Positions 9,040 to 17,361 of a DNA stretch of 32,908 nt are shown piece after piece; positions within the stretch are counted from its first letter, which is position 1; each line of letters begins with the position of its first letter. Under the pieces are notes generated by a model that searched no databases, was not told the DNA's origin, and was given only the letters and a program-made list of their open reading frames with translations. The DNA is taken from assembly GCA_012270865.1 (NCBI GenBank), contig JAAXHL010000172.1:1-32908 (forward strand), in the 5' to 3' direction. The stretch is from Candidatus Poribacteria bacterium (GTDB lineage: Bacteria > Poribacteria > WGA-4E > WGA-3G). The position numbers were made by a program, and so were the translations under genes.

Positions 9040-9432
9040 GAGAAGTGCCCCCTGTACTTTGAAAATTTTGTTTGTATCGGTCCATTTGTTGCCGAAAACT
9101 ATTGGCAGCAAAACTTCCTATCTTTTAGGATACTATTTGCACATATCTTGCTAAATTTAACATGTAGGAAGAGATACAGATACCAAATAATTAAGTCATT
9201 CCGGTATACGTTAAGCAATTTTTATGCCAACTTTTTTCCGACGTTGGACGAAGCGTTTAAACAGTCTATATTCGCTTTAGGCAGGATTTTAGGGAGGCTG
9301 AAAAAAAATAAAAAAATGTCCTTAAGTGGCGTTATGTGTAAATATAAACACATAGGGACGGATGTAGAGGTCCATCCCTATGTTCAGCACACATTTTTTA
9401 GGTTATTTTCACGGTTCTGTCGCGTCCGCCTT
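9040..9432. other. Intergenic region with a hairpin, no gene seen
   Basis: This 393-bp AT-rich stretch separates two minus-strand genes. It holds an inverted repeat ACATAGGGA (9350-9358) and TCCCTATGT (9375-9383), with outer GTGT/ACAC able to extend it. About 35 bases further on the minus strand there is a T-rich run (complement of 9301-9316). The pair could act as an imperfect terminator for the cytochrome-porin gene. A plus-strand open frame crosses the region but has no homology I recognise and overlaps coding sequence on both sides. Confidence 0.5.
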
Positions 9433-10671
9433 TTAAAACCAGAATCGGGACATCAAAATAATCTGGTCTGTACCTTGGAGTTGGCGTACGGTGCCTTTGT
9501 TTCCGATAGTATCATCCTCGCCTCGGTCAACGTTCGCAAGGTTTGCCCAGTAAAAGAGCGAGATTGCCCCGTTTTCCATGAAATTGTATTGCGCACTCAG
9601 TGTCACCCGTTGACTTGCATCACCCTTTACTGTGCGATCTGGATCGAACAAGCCGTATCGACCCGCAAGCGTTAGTTGTGGCAGGACGCGATACTTTGCA
9701 CCGACATAGTATCCTTTTGAGTCAACGTCATCCGGTGCGAAAGAGGCGAACTCTTCGCTGTTCCCAAAATTAAATTCTCCTTCTACACTCAACCCGGCGT
9801 AAGAGGCAGTGAGGAATGCACCGATGAGCCGTTCCCACTCTTCGTCCGGTTTTTCAAAGATGCCAGAGATACCTGCGCGAACCGGTCCGAGCTGCGCACC
9901 CAATGTGCCGAGTCCGCCTTTCGCTGTCGCACCACCGGCGTTGAAGAAGGCAGCGTTATAGAAAACCTTACCCGCGCTTCCGCCAAGTTCAATCCCCACA
10001 TCCCGTTTATTGGAACCAAGTCCATAGCCTTCGCGGACAAGGATATTGTGGTCCTTCTGTTTAATGGCAAACGGGAGCCGGAATTGCCCGACTTTGACGT
10101 AGAGGTGTTTCGGGATAGCATCTACCGTTGCAAACGCGTTCATCGTTGTGCCAGCATTATTGGAGAGCGTTAGACTGATATGCTCCGAGGCTTGTGCATT
10201 AAAGGTGACCTCGGCTTGCATGAGCAGGAATCTGTCAATTGAAGAATGGCACGAGTTACATCCTGCGATAGTCCCTTCTTCTGCATCAACATGTGTTGTT
10301 TTGATGAATGCAGTCTGAAAGTCAAGCGATGTTGTGAGCTGCTTGACGACCTCCATGGCTTCTTCAGTCACGGCTTCCATATCAAAATCTTCGGGAAATT
10401 CAAAATAGTTCTCTTCAAAAATTTCGCCGATACGGTTGCGCGGACCACCGCCTGCCGGGTCAAGATGACAAAAACTACACGCTTTCTCAAGTTCAGTCGC
10501 AAATTCAGGACGCGCCTCCGTACGGGTCGGAAACCAAAAGAGACTCAGCGCGATACCGACTACGAATCCGAGTCGTAGAAACGATGGTACGATGCTGAAT
10601 ATATGCCAACGTTTTGCGCGTCCGGTGGTGTGGTTGATATGCTTCATGTCGTTATTATAATATGCGTCCAA
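9433..10671 (-). CDS. Di-heme cytochrome c fused to an outer-membrane beta-barrel
   Basis: The 412-residue protein begins with a long signal segment (hydrophobic core about 32-47, possible cleavage after TEA at 51-53). Two c-type heme sites follow: CSFCH at 65-69 and CNSCH at 138-142. The remainder, about 150-412, has alternating polar/hydrophobic strands with Gly and aromatic residues and ends in RFWF. A terminal Phe is typical of outer-membrane barrels. I infer a heme domain that feeds or caps a porin-like barrel, suggesting electron transfer across or at the outer membrane. The TTG start is supported by AAGGAG six bases upstream, whereas the ATG at 10647 lacks a site. It lies downstream of the cytochrome P460 gene in the same direction and is probably cotranscribed. 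No specific family name was recognised. Confidence 0.75.
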   Translation of the reverse strand: MDAYYNNDMKHINHTTGRAKRWHIFSIVPSFLRLGFVVGIALSLFWFPTRTEARPEFATELEKACSFCHLDPAGGGPRNRIGEIFEENYFEFPEDFDMEAVTEEAMEVVKQLTTSLDFQTAFIKTTHVDAEEGTIAGCNSCHSSIDRFLLMQAEVTFNAQASEHISLTLSNNAGTTMNAFATVDAIPKHLYVKVGQFRLPFAIKQKDHNILVREGYGLGSNKRDVGIELGGSAGKVFYNAAFFNAGGATAKGGLGTLGAQLGPVRAGISGIFEKPDEEWERLIGAFLTASYAGLSVEGEFNFGNSEEFASFAPDDVDSKGYYVGAKYRVLPQLTLAGRYGLFDPDRTVKGDASQRVTLSAQYNFMENGAISLFYWANLANVDRGEDDTIGNKGTVRQLQGTDQIILMSRFWF

Positions 10672-10716
10672 AGGGATCTCCTTGTTTTTTGGTGAAATTT
10701 AATCGGTGTAACCGTA

Positions 10717-10742
10717 GCTGGCGAGGTTGATACCTCGCCAGC
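10717..10742. repeat. REP-like palindrome between the P460 and cytochrome-porin genes
   Basis: A perfect 11-bp stem, GCTGGCGAGGT and ACCTCGCCAGC, closes a TGAT loop and is preceded by GTA. It belongs to a group of similar palindromes at 18024-18044 and 24653-24673. There is no following T-run, so an mRNA-stabilising or repeat origin is more likely than a terminator. Confidence 0.75.
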
Positions 10743-10748
10743 AAAATC

Positions 10749-11336
10749 CTATTCAAGTTCTGTGAAAACGTAATCGATATCTTCGACTCCGGAGTGGCAT
10801 CTCCAACACACGCCGTCCTTGGCGATGACATCGAATTCAGCATCTGCAGCGTTTCGAGTATATTCGATGAATTCCCAGTCGTTGTGATCCGGGTCCACAC
10901 CCGCTTTCTTCCGCATAATGGCGATGAGTCCGACGTAGTCCCTACCCGGACGGTAGGCTTCCTTTATAACGATGCTGCCGTCGGGATATGGAAATTGCTG
11001 TTCACCATTCGGGGCGATGTCTTCCCGCGTTTTATTGACATAAACGTTTTTGGTGCCGTTGTGCGGATCACCACCGGGGACCGGCGGTATGGGTTCCGCA
11101 TTTAATTTCAGCCACTGTGTGTAACCTGCCACATCTGCTGGTAAGCCGGGAAGAGCCATGACCGTTTCCTCAGGCTGCACAGGCTCTTGCGTAGGGTCTG
11201 TTGTATCCATAGTTTTTTCTTCGTCCTGTTTTTCAATGAGTTCTTCTAACTGCTTTTCGGCGCAGCTCGCGAACAATAGACAGGTTATTAGTATTATTAC
11301 AAGGCTGGATAATAGGTTTCGTGTTTGCGTTTTCAT
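10749..11336 (-). CDS. Cytochrome P460 family lipoprotein
   Basis: The 195-residue protein has a lipoprotein signal (hydrophobic 8-22, FASC with Cys25). A charged proline-rich linker follows, then a cytochrome P460 domain (about 75-195). Hallmarks are PDGSIVIKE, the IAIMRKK segment, the NDWEF segment and a C-terminal c-type heme site CWRCH at 177-181. Family members are mono-heme enzymes acting on hydroxylamine or NO, or plain redox proteins; substrate cannot be read here. The usual crosslinking Lys cannot be assigned with confidence. GAGGT lies 7 bases before the ATG. The gene has its own promoter (11401-11429) and leads into the cytochrome-porin gene, so both may form one periplasm/outer-membrane redox unit. 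Confidence 0.88.
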   Translation of the reverse strand: MKTQTRNLLSSLVIILITCLLFASCAEKQLEELIEKQDEEKTMDTTDPTQEPVQPEETVMALPGLPADVAGYTQWLKLNAEPIPPVPGGDPHNGTKNVYVNKTREDIAPNGEQQFPYPDGSIVIKEAYRPGRDYVGLIAIMRKKAGVDPDHNDWEFIEYTRNAADAEFDVIAKDGVCWRCHSGVEDIDYVFTELE

Positions 11337-11400
11337 GATAAATACCTCAATTTTTTAGTAGAAGGTTTTTTGTATATCAGTAACGAAATTTCCGTGTTAT

Positions 11401-11429
11401 GTTATACTATATTTTTAGGCGATTGTCAA
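11401..11429 (-). promoter_or_regulatory. Sigma-70-type promoter for the cytochrome operon
   Basis: Read on the minus strand, TTGACA (11424-11429) is followed by exactly 17 bp and TATAAC (11401-11406). The predicted transcript start near 11394 gives a leader of about 58 nt before the P460 start. The rest of the 366-bp gap to ftsY (11430-11702) shows no gene; AGGAGAGG at about 11684 serves ftsY. Confidence 0.75.
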
Positions 11430-11702
11430 GTTTTTTCTTCACACAACCGCTTAACCGCTACGACATCCCAAACCTGAAGGATTGCGTTTTGTAGCGGGAG
11501 ATTAGATAAATCGGTCGGATTTTCAAGAAAATTCGCGTATACGTTAGTATCATGGCGTAGTTAAAACTTCACCTACTAATTGCTAAAAGCCGACGACGCA
11601 TTTTCGTTTGCTATTCTACTCACTGTTACTGTATCATATCAAGGGAGCAGATGCCGTTTTCTGCTGAGACTATAGATATAAAAGGAGAGGATAACGCGGA
11701 TA

Positions 11703-12698
11703 ATGCTAAGAAATTTATTTAAGGGGCGTGATAAAAGCGATGTCGCGTCCGATGCTGAGGATAAACAACAGAACTGGTTGGATCGTCTGAAGTCCGGTTT
11801 AGCGAAAACTCGAAACCAGTTCATGTCTCAGTTATCGGGGTTATTGCGGATCGGGAGAAAAATCGACGAAGACCTCATGGAAGAAATTGAAGAGATTTTG
11901 ATCCAAGCAGATGTCGGTGTTGATACGACGTTGACGTTAATGGATAATGTCAGGGAACGCGTCAAAACAGAGGGGTTAAGTGACTCTTCGGAATTGGAAT
12001 CTGTCATAAAGTCGGAAATTCTGAATCTCCTCGGCGAGGATGTACCGGTACAAGTTGAAGATGAAAAACCGTATACGATTTTGGTGCTCGGTGTGAACGG
12101 TGCAGGCAAGACTACGACGATCGGCAAACTTGCCAATCGTTTTGTTACAGACGGTCAGCGTGTACTGATTGCTGCCGGTGATACATTCCGCGCGGCAGCG
12201 GAGGATCAACTCGCAATTTGGTGTGAACGCGCGGGGGCAGAACTGATACGCGGCGGCGAAAACGCTGAACCCGCTTCTGTCGTCTTCGATGCCATTCAGG
12301 CAGCAAAACATCGCGATGCCGATGTGCTAATCGTTGATACCGCAGGGAGACTCCATACCAAAAAACCGTTGATGGACGAGTTGGCAAAAATCGGACGTGT
12401 AATGGAGCGCGGACACACCGGCGCACCGCATGAGGTACTCCTCGTTGTTGATGGAACAGTCGGACAGAACGCTTTGATACAGGCGAAGATATTCAACGAA
12501 GCAGTACCGATTACCGGTGTCGCTGTTACCAAACTTGACGGCACTGCGAAAGGCGGTATCGTGATCGCAGTGAACGCGGAGATCGGCGCACCTGTCAAAC
12601 TCATCGGTATCGGTGAAAAACTTGACGATTTACGGGATTTCGTAGGGGAAGACTTTGTTGAAGCACTCTTCGCAGCAGAAGAAACCGCGGAGGCATAG
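11703..12698 (+). CDS. ftsY: Signal recognition particle receptor FtsY
   Basis: This SRP-family GTPase docks ribosome-SRP complexes at the inner membrane. The 331-residue protein has a short basic N-terminus instead of the long acidic A domain of E. coli, a helical N domain (about 35-110) and a complete G domain. The P-loop is GVNGAGKTT (about 130-138). The insertion-box DTFRAAAEDQL, the DTAGR motif and the TKLDGTAKGG guanine-specificity motif all match FtsY rather than Ffh, and there is no M domain. An AGGAGAGG sequence lies about 12 bases before the ATG, a spacing seen at other genes here. It is transcribed divergently from the cytochrome operon. Confidence 0.97.
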   Translation: MLRNLFKGRDKSDVASDAEDKQQNWLDRLKSGLAKTRNQFMSQLSGLLRIGRKIDEDLMEEIEEILIQADVGVDTTLTLMDNVRERVKTEGLSDSSELESVIKSEILNLLGEDVPVQVEDEKPYTILVLGVNGAGKTTTIGKLANRFVTDGQRVLIAAGDTFRAAAEDQLAIWCERAGAELIRGGENAEPASVVFDAIQAAKHRDADVLIVDTAGRLHTKKPLMDELAKIGRVMERGHTGAPHEVLLVVDGTVGQNALIQAKIFNEAVPITGVAVTKLDGTAKGGIVIAVNAEIGAPVKLIGIGEKLDDLRDFVGEDFVEALFAAEETAEA

Positions 12699-12750
12699 AC
12701 AGCAGGCGTGTTCCGCTATTGGTGTGAGAAGTCGGACCTACCCTGTCAAC

Positions 12751-12777
12751 GTATGCGCGCTTGGAAAGCGCGCATAC
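12751..12777. repeat. Perfect palindrome between convergent genes
   Basis: A 12-bp stem, GTATGCGCGCTT and AAGCGCGCATAC, closes a GGA loop in the 87-bp gap between the convergent ftsY and sigma-factor genes. Its symmetry would let it act on both transcripts. It lacks a T-run, so bidirectional termination is possible but unproven. The TTGGAA core resembles the palindrome at 18024-18044. Confidence 0.7.
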
Positions 12778-12785
12778 TGAAACTC

Positions 12786-13400
12786 CTAAGAATCTATTTC
12801 TTGTAGGTACGGACGTAAGTGTTTACGAAGATTGCGATGCGCGTGCAGCAGATGTGCCTTGACCGTTCCATCGGACCTACCGACAGTCGCCGCAATATCC
12901 TTAAGCGATAAGCCATCCCAGTGGCGCAGGATGAAAATTTGGCGCTGCTTTGGTGGAAGGCGGCGAACCGCTTTCCGGATGTGAGCCCTCAATTCCTTAT
13001 TCTCAACCGCTTTCGCGGGGGAATCAGAACGCGGATCCGGAATATTTGCCATCGGCAATTCGCCCGAATCATCGGAGTCATAAAGAAGCACTTCGGATCT
13101 CGACTTTTTCCTCAAGAAATCAATACACAGATTGACCGTGATGCGGTAAAGCCAACTGTAAAACTGGCACTGACTCTTAAAATCGCCTAATCCTTGGTAG
13201 GCACGAATAAAGGCATCTTGCGTCAGATCTAAGGCATCTTCGCGATTCGAGATGTAGCGTTGCACCAAGCGGTAGGTGCGTTTCTGGTAGCGGGTAAAGA
13301 GCGTGTCAAACGCAGCGGTATCACCTTGCTGAAATCGCTCAATTAGTTCGTTATCATCGTAACACTCTGGAGGGAGGCTTTCAGGGTTTTGGGACTGCAT
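12786..13400 (-). CDS. ECF-family RNA polymerase sigma factor
   Basis: The 204-residue protein carries sigma-70 region 2 (about 27-95, with DALDLTQDAFIRAYQ and FYSWLYRITVNLCIDFLR) and region 4 (about 128-190, with PPKQRQIFILRHWDGLSLKDIA followed by the recognition helix). It has no extra C-terminal domain. AGGAG lies close before the ATG. No anti-sigma gene adjoins it, which is unusual for group-IV sigma factors. The 90-bp gap to the upstream MarR-type gene holds an inverted repeat GAAAC-N7-GTTTC (13427-13443), but I cannot assign it as an autoregulatory promoter. Confidence 0.93.
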   Translation of the reverse strand: MQSQNPESLPPECYDDNELIERFQQGDTAAFDTLFTRYQKRTYRLVQRYISNREDALDLTQDAFIRAYQGLGDFKSQCQFYSWLYRITVNLCIDFLRKKSRSEVLLYDSDDSGELPMANIPDPRSDSPAKAVENKELRAHIRKAVRRLPPKQRQIFILRHWDGLSLKDIAATVGRSDGTVKAHLLHAHRNLRKHLRPYLQEIDS

Positions 13401-13490
13401 GTTCTCCTCTTAGCGTCATCGGCCGGGAAACGACTTCCGTTTCTTGGGAGACGAAAATCAGAAGCTTAGGTGGCCATTGACAACGGGTAG

Positions 13491-14369
13491 TCACTGATTC
13501 GTTTGTTTGTGGACACTACGAAACCAACGTTTATATCTCTTGCTATCTTGAACCATCTGTTGTAGAAGGGTTAATTCTTCGGTCTCTTCGGTATATGGAG
13601 CAGTTTCGAGCAAGTTGAACAGCTCCTCATGGACTACATTGTCTTCATGGATGAGTGCTGAGAGGAGTCGCTCGATATTTTCACCATGTCCGAGTAGAGC
13701 CAACAGTTTGTTCGTATGACGTATCTCCTCAGAAGCGGCTTGGTTCAAATACGCAGTGAGTTCGTGTTCGTTCTGTTTTTCCGCAATTTGTGCCAGAATT
13801 AATCGCATCCCGACAAGTTTCAGTTTTGCCTGTGCGAGTTCCTCCAAATCGGTTTCAAACCGTTTTTGAAGATAATCTGTATCGCTGGGGTGTAGCTGCG
13901 CATAACTTGGCCAGACGGGTTTTGCCATCACCTGTTTCAGTCGTTTGAGACTTTCAATTAGGCTTTCGCGCTCTTCGGTTGATAGCTGCCCAAAAGTACT
14001 TTGCCAAAAATCTGTCGCGTGTTCTACACCTTTGCGGAAAAGTTCTTCAGACTGCGGCGTGAGTTTGATCCGAGCACGTCTCCGATCTGTATCGCATTTA
14101 CGACGGACAACCCAACCGTGACGTTCTAAACGACTCACTAACCCAGATGTGGTGTTGTGGGCGAGACCTAAATGCTCACCGAGTTCACTCACCGACATGC
14201 CAGCATCACGACCGTACCAGTGAAGGTGTTGTAAAGCGTTAAACTGTACAATCGTCAGACGATTGGGAACAACTTCTTGGATAAACCGAGATCTGACTGC
14301 CGCTTGCGCATGACGCATCACACGCATCACGACATCAATTTCATTATGGAATTCTGGGTCTTTAGGCAT
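13491..14369 (-). CDS. MarR-type regulator with ferritin-like C-terminal region
   Basis: The N-terminal about 135 residues form a MarR winged helix: a helical dimer part, MSVSELGEHLGLAHNTT as the helix-turn-helix, and the wing DRRRARIKLT. The C-terminal part (about residues 160-292) is all-helical and resembles rubrerythrin/ferritin-like bundles, with AASEEIRHTNKLLALL matching the ExxH helix and HEDNVVHEE in a following helix. The first-helix Glu expected in rubrerythrin seems replaced by Ala, so a complete di-iron site cannot be claimed. Typical MarR proteins have about 140-170 residues, so this is a fusion. I start at ATG 14369; an alternative TTG lies at 14390, and neither has a strong ribosome-binding site. 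A full-consensus promoter with overlapping palindromes lies upstream (14492-14537), consistent with autoregulation. Confidence 0.8.
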   Translation of the reverse strand: MPKDPEFHNEIDVVMRVMRHAQAAVRSRFIQEVVPNRLTIVQFNALQHLHWYGRDAGMSVSELGEHLGLAHNTTSGLVSRLERHGWVVRRKCDTDRRRARIKLTPQSEELFRKGVEHATDFWQSTFGQLSTEERESLIESLKRLKQVMAKPVWPSYAQLHPSDTDYLQKRFETDLEELAQAKLKLVGMRLILAQIAEKQNEHELTAYLNQAASEEIRHTNKLLALLGHGENIERLLSALIHEDNVVHEELFNLLETAPYTEETEELTLLQQMVQDSKRYKRWFRSVHKQTNQ

Positions 14370-14491
14370 TTGGGCAACGCTGTAAGTCAAAACTGCTGTT
14401 AAAGGTCAGTGTTGTACGTATTATTACTAACACGTATGCGCTAAAACGGACGGTCAAAAACTAATATATCCTATATCAGACATATTTACTG

Positions 14492-14537
14492 TCGTATACG
14501 ATATAATAATTATACCCGTCTTTCAGCAGAATGTCAA
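14492..14537 (-). promoter_or_regulatory. Consensus promoter overlapped by palindromes, upstream of the MarR-type gene
   Basis: On the minus strand TTGACA (14532-14537), 17 bp and TATAAT (14509-14514) form a perfect sigma-70 consensus. The -10 box is part of an inverted repeat TATAAT-A-ATTATA (14502-14514), directly adjoining the 10-bp palindrome TCGTATACGA (14492-14501). A repressor bound here would block the promoter. The rest of the 14391-14634 gap shows no gene. Confidence 0.75.
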
Positions 14538-14634
14538 ATTAAAATGACAAAAATACACGATTTTAGCGTGTTTTTTAGCCAAAACGTCGTTTTTCGGAGG
14601 TATTATAAGCATTTTTCGTAGTTTAACGGTATTT

Positions 14635-16362
14635 TTAGTTGCTACCGACGAGGCGTTGTGCTTTTATCTTCCGTCTTCGCTTCGATTTTCGCTTCTGCTG
14701 CGGAGGTGGTTTCTGCTGCAGGACTTGTTCGGTTTCGAGAGGTTGCGTCTTTTCTTCCTGTTCCGCTTGTGCCGCTACGTACGCAGCGTAGTTACCTTCA
14801 AAAAGAGTCGCAGTCCCACCCGGTGTTCCGTCAAAAATTAAGAGTTTCGTCGCAAGGTTGTTCAAGAGATACCGGTCGTGAGAAATAATAAAGAGCGTTG
14901 CTGGGTATTCCGAGAGTGCCGTTTCTAACGCTTCACGTGCCGGTATATCGAGGTGATTCGTCGGTTCGTCAAGTAACAACACGTTTGCGTTCACTAATAG
15001 CAGCTTGGCGAGTTGCACACGGCTCTGCTCACCGCCGCTCAGGTTCCCGATCCGTTTGAACACGTCATCGCCGGAGAATAGGAACTTGCCTAAGAAACTG
15101 CGTATCTCACCTTGGGTCTGTCGTGGACGAAGTTCCCATATTTCGTCGATGATCTCATTATCTGTATTAAGGCCTTCCAGTTCTTGTGTATAGTATCCAA
15201 ACTTAAGCGTCCGACCGACCCATATTTCGCCTTCTGTAGCGTTTTCTTCCCCTAAAATCATACGGAAAAAAGTCGTTTTTCCTGTCCCGTTTGCACCGAT
15301 AATACCAACGACATCACGACGGTACACTTCAAAATTTAGGTTCGTGAAGATCACCTTATCGCCGAAGGCTTTGCCAACGTTTTTACATCGGAGGATATCG
15401 TTCCCGCCGCGGGAGTCAGGTGTAAAGTTGAGTTTGATCGTTCGGGCATCAGATTTCGGTTTTTCGATGCGTTCTAATCGGTTTAATTTTTTCTGTCTGC
15501 CTTGTGCTTCGCGAGTTCGCTGTCCTGCCATATTACGGCGGATAAAATCCTCTTCATGCGCGATGTGTGCCTGCTGTTTTTTGAATTCTCGAGCTCTGAC
15601 TAACTTTTCAAGGTTTTTATTTTCAACGTACTTGGCGTAATTGCCGCGATAGATTTTTATTTTTTGGTCTTCGAGTTCCCAAACTTTACGTACCACCTTG
15701 TCTAAAAAATATCGGTCGTGTGAGACAACCAAGACCGCACCATCGTATTCGATATTGAGATAATTTTCGAGCCATTCGATCCCGTTGATGTCGAGGTGAT
15801 TCGTCGGTTCGTCAAAAAGCAACAAGTCCGGTTTTTCGAGAAGCAACTTTACGAGTGTTGCCCGGCTTTTCTGACCGCCACTAAGTACATCGATCGGCAA
15901 GTTGAAGTCGGTTTCAGCGAAACCTAAGCCGCTAAGGATGCGGTTAATTTGATGTTCATAGTCATAACCGCCGAGCGATTCGTGCTGTTCCTGAACCCGT
16001 GCATATTCCGCTAAGAGTTGTGGTGATTCTTCTGTCTCCATCTCCTCTGCTAATAGAAGCATCTCGTCTTCAAGGGCACGCCTTTTTTCAAAAACCTTTA
16101 GCATCTCCTGCCTTAACGTACAATCGCGCGCAAGATCCGGTTCTTGGCTGAGATACCCGATGCGTAACCCCTTCGCAGACACAACTTTCCCTTTAAAATT
16201 GGAGAGCATACCGTTTAAAATTTTAATTAACGTTGTTTTTCCGGTTCCGTTACAGCCAATTAACCCAATTCTGTCGCCGTGCTCAATTGAGACCGAAATA
16301 TCATCGAGAATCAGGTCAGGATCATATAATTTGGTGACGTTTTCTAATCGTATTAAAGACAT
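14635..16362 (-). CDS. ABC-F family ATP-binding protein
   Basis: The 575-residue cytosolic protein has two ABC ATPase domains and no membrane segment. Domain 1 has GCNGTGKTT (Walker A), LSGGQKSR (signature) and DEPTNHLD (Walker B). A charged interdomain linker with YAKYVENK and an arginine-rich stretch follows at about 240-310. Domain 2 has GANGTGKTT, LSGGEQSR and DEPTNHLD. The C-terminus has a lysine/arginine-rich tail (about 550-570). ABC-F proteins bind the ribosomal E site and assist translation or confer antibiotic protection. The subgroup (Uup, YdiF or YkpA-like) cannot be fixed by eye. It follows the phosphotransferase gene by 56 bp and carries the CCGCAAGG-type leader seen at other genes. 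Confidence 0.93.
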   Translation of the reverse strand: MSLIRLENVTKLYDPDLILDDISVSIEHGDRIGLIGCNGTGKTTLIKILNGMLSNFKGKVVSAKGLRIGYLSQEPDLARDCTLRQEMLKVFEKRRALEDEMLLLAEEMETEESPQLLAEYARVQEQHESLGGYDYEHQINRILSGLGFAETDFNLPIDVLSGGQKSRATLVKLLLEKPDLLLFDEPTNHLDINGIEWLENYLNIEYDGAVLVVSHDRYFLDKVVRKVWELEDQKIKIYRGNYAKYVENKNLEKLVRAREFKKQQAHIAHEEDFIRRNMAGQRTREAQGRQKKLNRLERIEKPKSDARTIKLNFTPDSRGGNDILRCKNVGKAFGDKVIFTNLNFEVYRRDVVGIIGANGTGKTTFFRMILGEENATEGEIWVGRTLKFGYYTQELEGLNTDNEIIDEIWELRPRQTQGEIRSFLGKFLFSGDDVFKRIGNLSGGEQSRVQLAKLLLVNANVLLLDEPTNHLDIPAREALETALSEYPATLFIISHDRYLLNNLATKLLIFDGTPGGTATLFEGNYAAYVAAQAEQEEKTQPLETEQVLQQKPPPQQKRKSKRRRKIKAQRLVGSN

Positions 16363-16384
16363 TTTTTAATTTTACCTTGCGGAG
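16363..16384 (-). promoter_or_regulatory. Repeated leader motif before the ABC-F start
   Basis: On the minus strand CCGCAAGG is followed by TAAAATTAAAAA and the ATG. Nearly the same leader precedes the Bax1 gene (21830-21850) and the HIT gene (27657-27678), with a further copy at 22012-22030. AAGG could serve as a Shine-Dalgarno sequence at an unusually long spacing of about 12 nt. Confidence 0.55.
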
Positions 16385-16418
16385 GAACTTCGGACGTTTA
16401 GACTTTGACGTGCGTTCC

Positions 16419-17339
16419 TTATTGACGTTTAAATTGAGCACTGCGGGTTATCATTTCCTGATAGGTATTTGCGCGATGTGCGTCTGGACGGCGGATATTA
16501 AATTGTCTAAATCGCCAAAACGCGATTGAGAGCGCGGCGTAGTGAACAAAGCAATCCAGATATTTCCATTCGTTTTCCGTTAACGGACGCGCGGCGTTAT
16601 AGGCATCCAGAAATCGCCGGACAGCCTCTAAATTCAGTTGGTGATCCGATGTATAACAACTCCCGATGATGGTCATACCGACATCAATGAGGAGTGTATC
16701 ATAACAGCCTTCCTCAAAATCGAGGATTGCCACCATCTTTTCACCGTCGAAGAGCGTGTTGTCTAAAAAAAGGTCTCCGTGAAGAAGTCCCATCGGAAGC
16801 GGCGCATTGAGGTACGGTTCCATCTCTTCCAATTGCGATTTTAGCCATTCGATAAACGGGTGCGTAGCAAATTCTGTGTCTCGTACCTCTTGAAGAAAAG
16901 GTCGCATCTGTGATATTCCCATCGCAAATGGGGGAAGTCCTGCAACTGGTGGAATGCTGTGTAGTTTCGCCAACGCCTCACCGAGTTGTGCCAATACATT
17001 CGGTGAAGGTCGTGGTGCTTCTCCTTGTAGGAACGGATAAAGCATCACACTTCCAAACGTCTCTTGAACCAGAGGTTTCTGATCTTTCGTTAGAATCGGG
17101 TACACCGTCGGATAAGCGTGCTGACGGAGATGCTCCAAGAGCGTGATTTGCATGTTAAGTTCTACAGAATCTTTCTCATCGCAAATTTTCAGCAGAAACT
17201 CGCCATCTGTGGTCGTCAGTTTAAAATTGCTGTTCCCGAACCCGCCCGGAATCTCTTCAAGTTTCAGTGATGTGCCGATTGGGTATTGTGCGACGATCTG
17301 TGCAAGTTCTGTCGGTGAAAGGGTGGTATAGCGTGCCAT
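16419..17339 (-). CDS. Homoserine kinase type II-like phosphotransferase (APH fold)
   Basis: The 306-residue protein has the aminoglycoside phosphotransferase/choline kinase fold. A nucleotide-binding N-lobe contains PGGFGNSNFKL and the Lys of EFLLKI. The catalytic loop is LLHGDLFLDNTLF and the metal site is AILDFEEGCYD. The HGDLF-DN loop and overall length best fit ThrB2-type homoserine kinases, but substrate specificity in this superfamily is hard to read. I start at ATG 17339, 22 bp after the TPR stop. The longer open frame to 17462 would overlap the TPR gene and lies outside the fold. It is probably cotranscribed with the TPR lipoprotein upstream and the ABC-F gene downstream. Confidence 0.8.
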   Translation of the reverse strand: MARYTTLSPTELAQIVAQYPIGTSLKLEEIPGGFGNSNFKLTTTDGEFLLKICDEKDSVELNMQITLLEHLRQHAYPTVYPILTKDQKPLVQETFGSVMLYPFLQGEAPRPSPNVLAQLGEALAKLHSIPPVAGLPPFAMGISQMRPFLQEVRDTEFATHPFIEWLKSQLEEMEPYLNAPLPMGLLHGDLFLDNTLFDGEKMVAILDFEEGCYDTLLIDVGMTIIGSCYTSDHQLNLEAVRRFLDAYNAARPLTENEWKYLDCFVHYAALSIAFWRFRQFNIRRPDAHRANTYQEMITRSAQFKRQ

Positions 17340-17361
17340 ATCTTGCAATCTGCGTGCGGTA

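Noticed and set aside
8998..9675. Plus-strand open frame of 225 codons across the alpha-2-macroglobulin start and the cytochrome-porin end
   Set aside because: It overlaps two well-supported minus-strand genes, has no recognisable domain, and its middle lies in AT-rich intergenic sequence with a hairpin.
14680..14760. Frameshift at the end of the ABC-F gene
   Set aside because: The lysine/arginine-rich tail is in frame and typical of ABC-F proteins; no alternative frame continues a domain.
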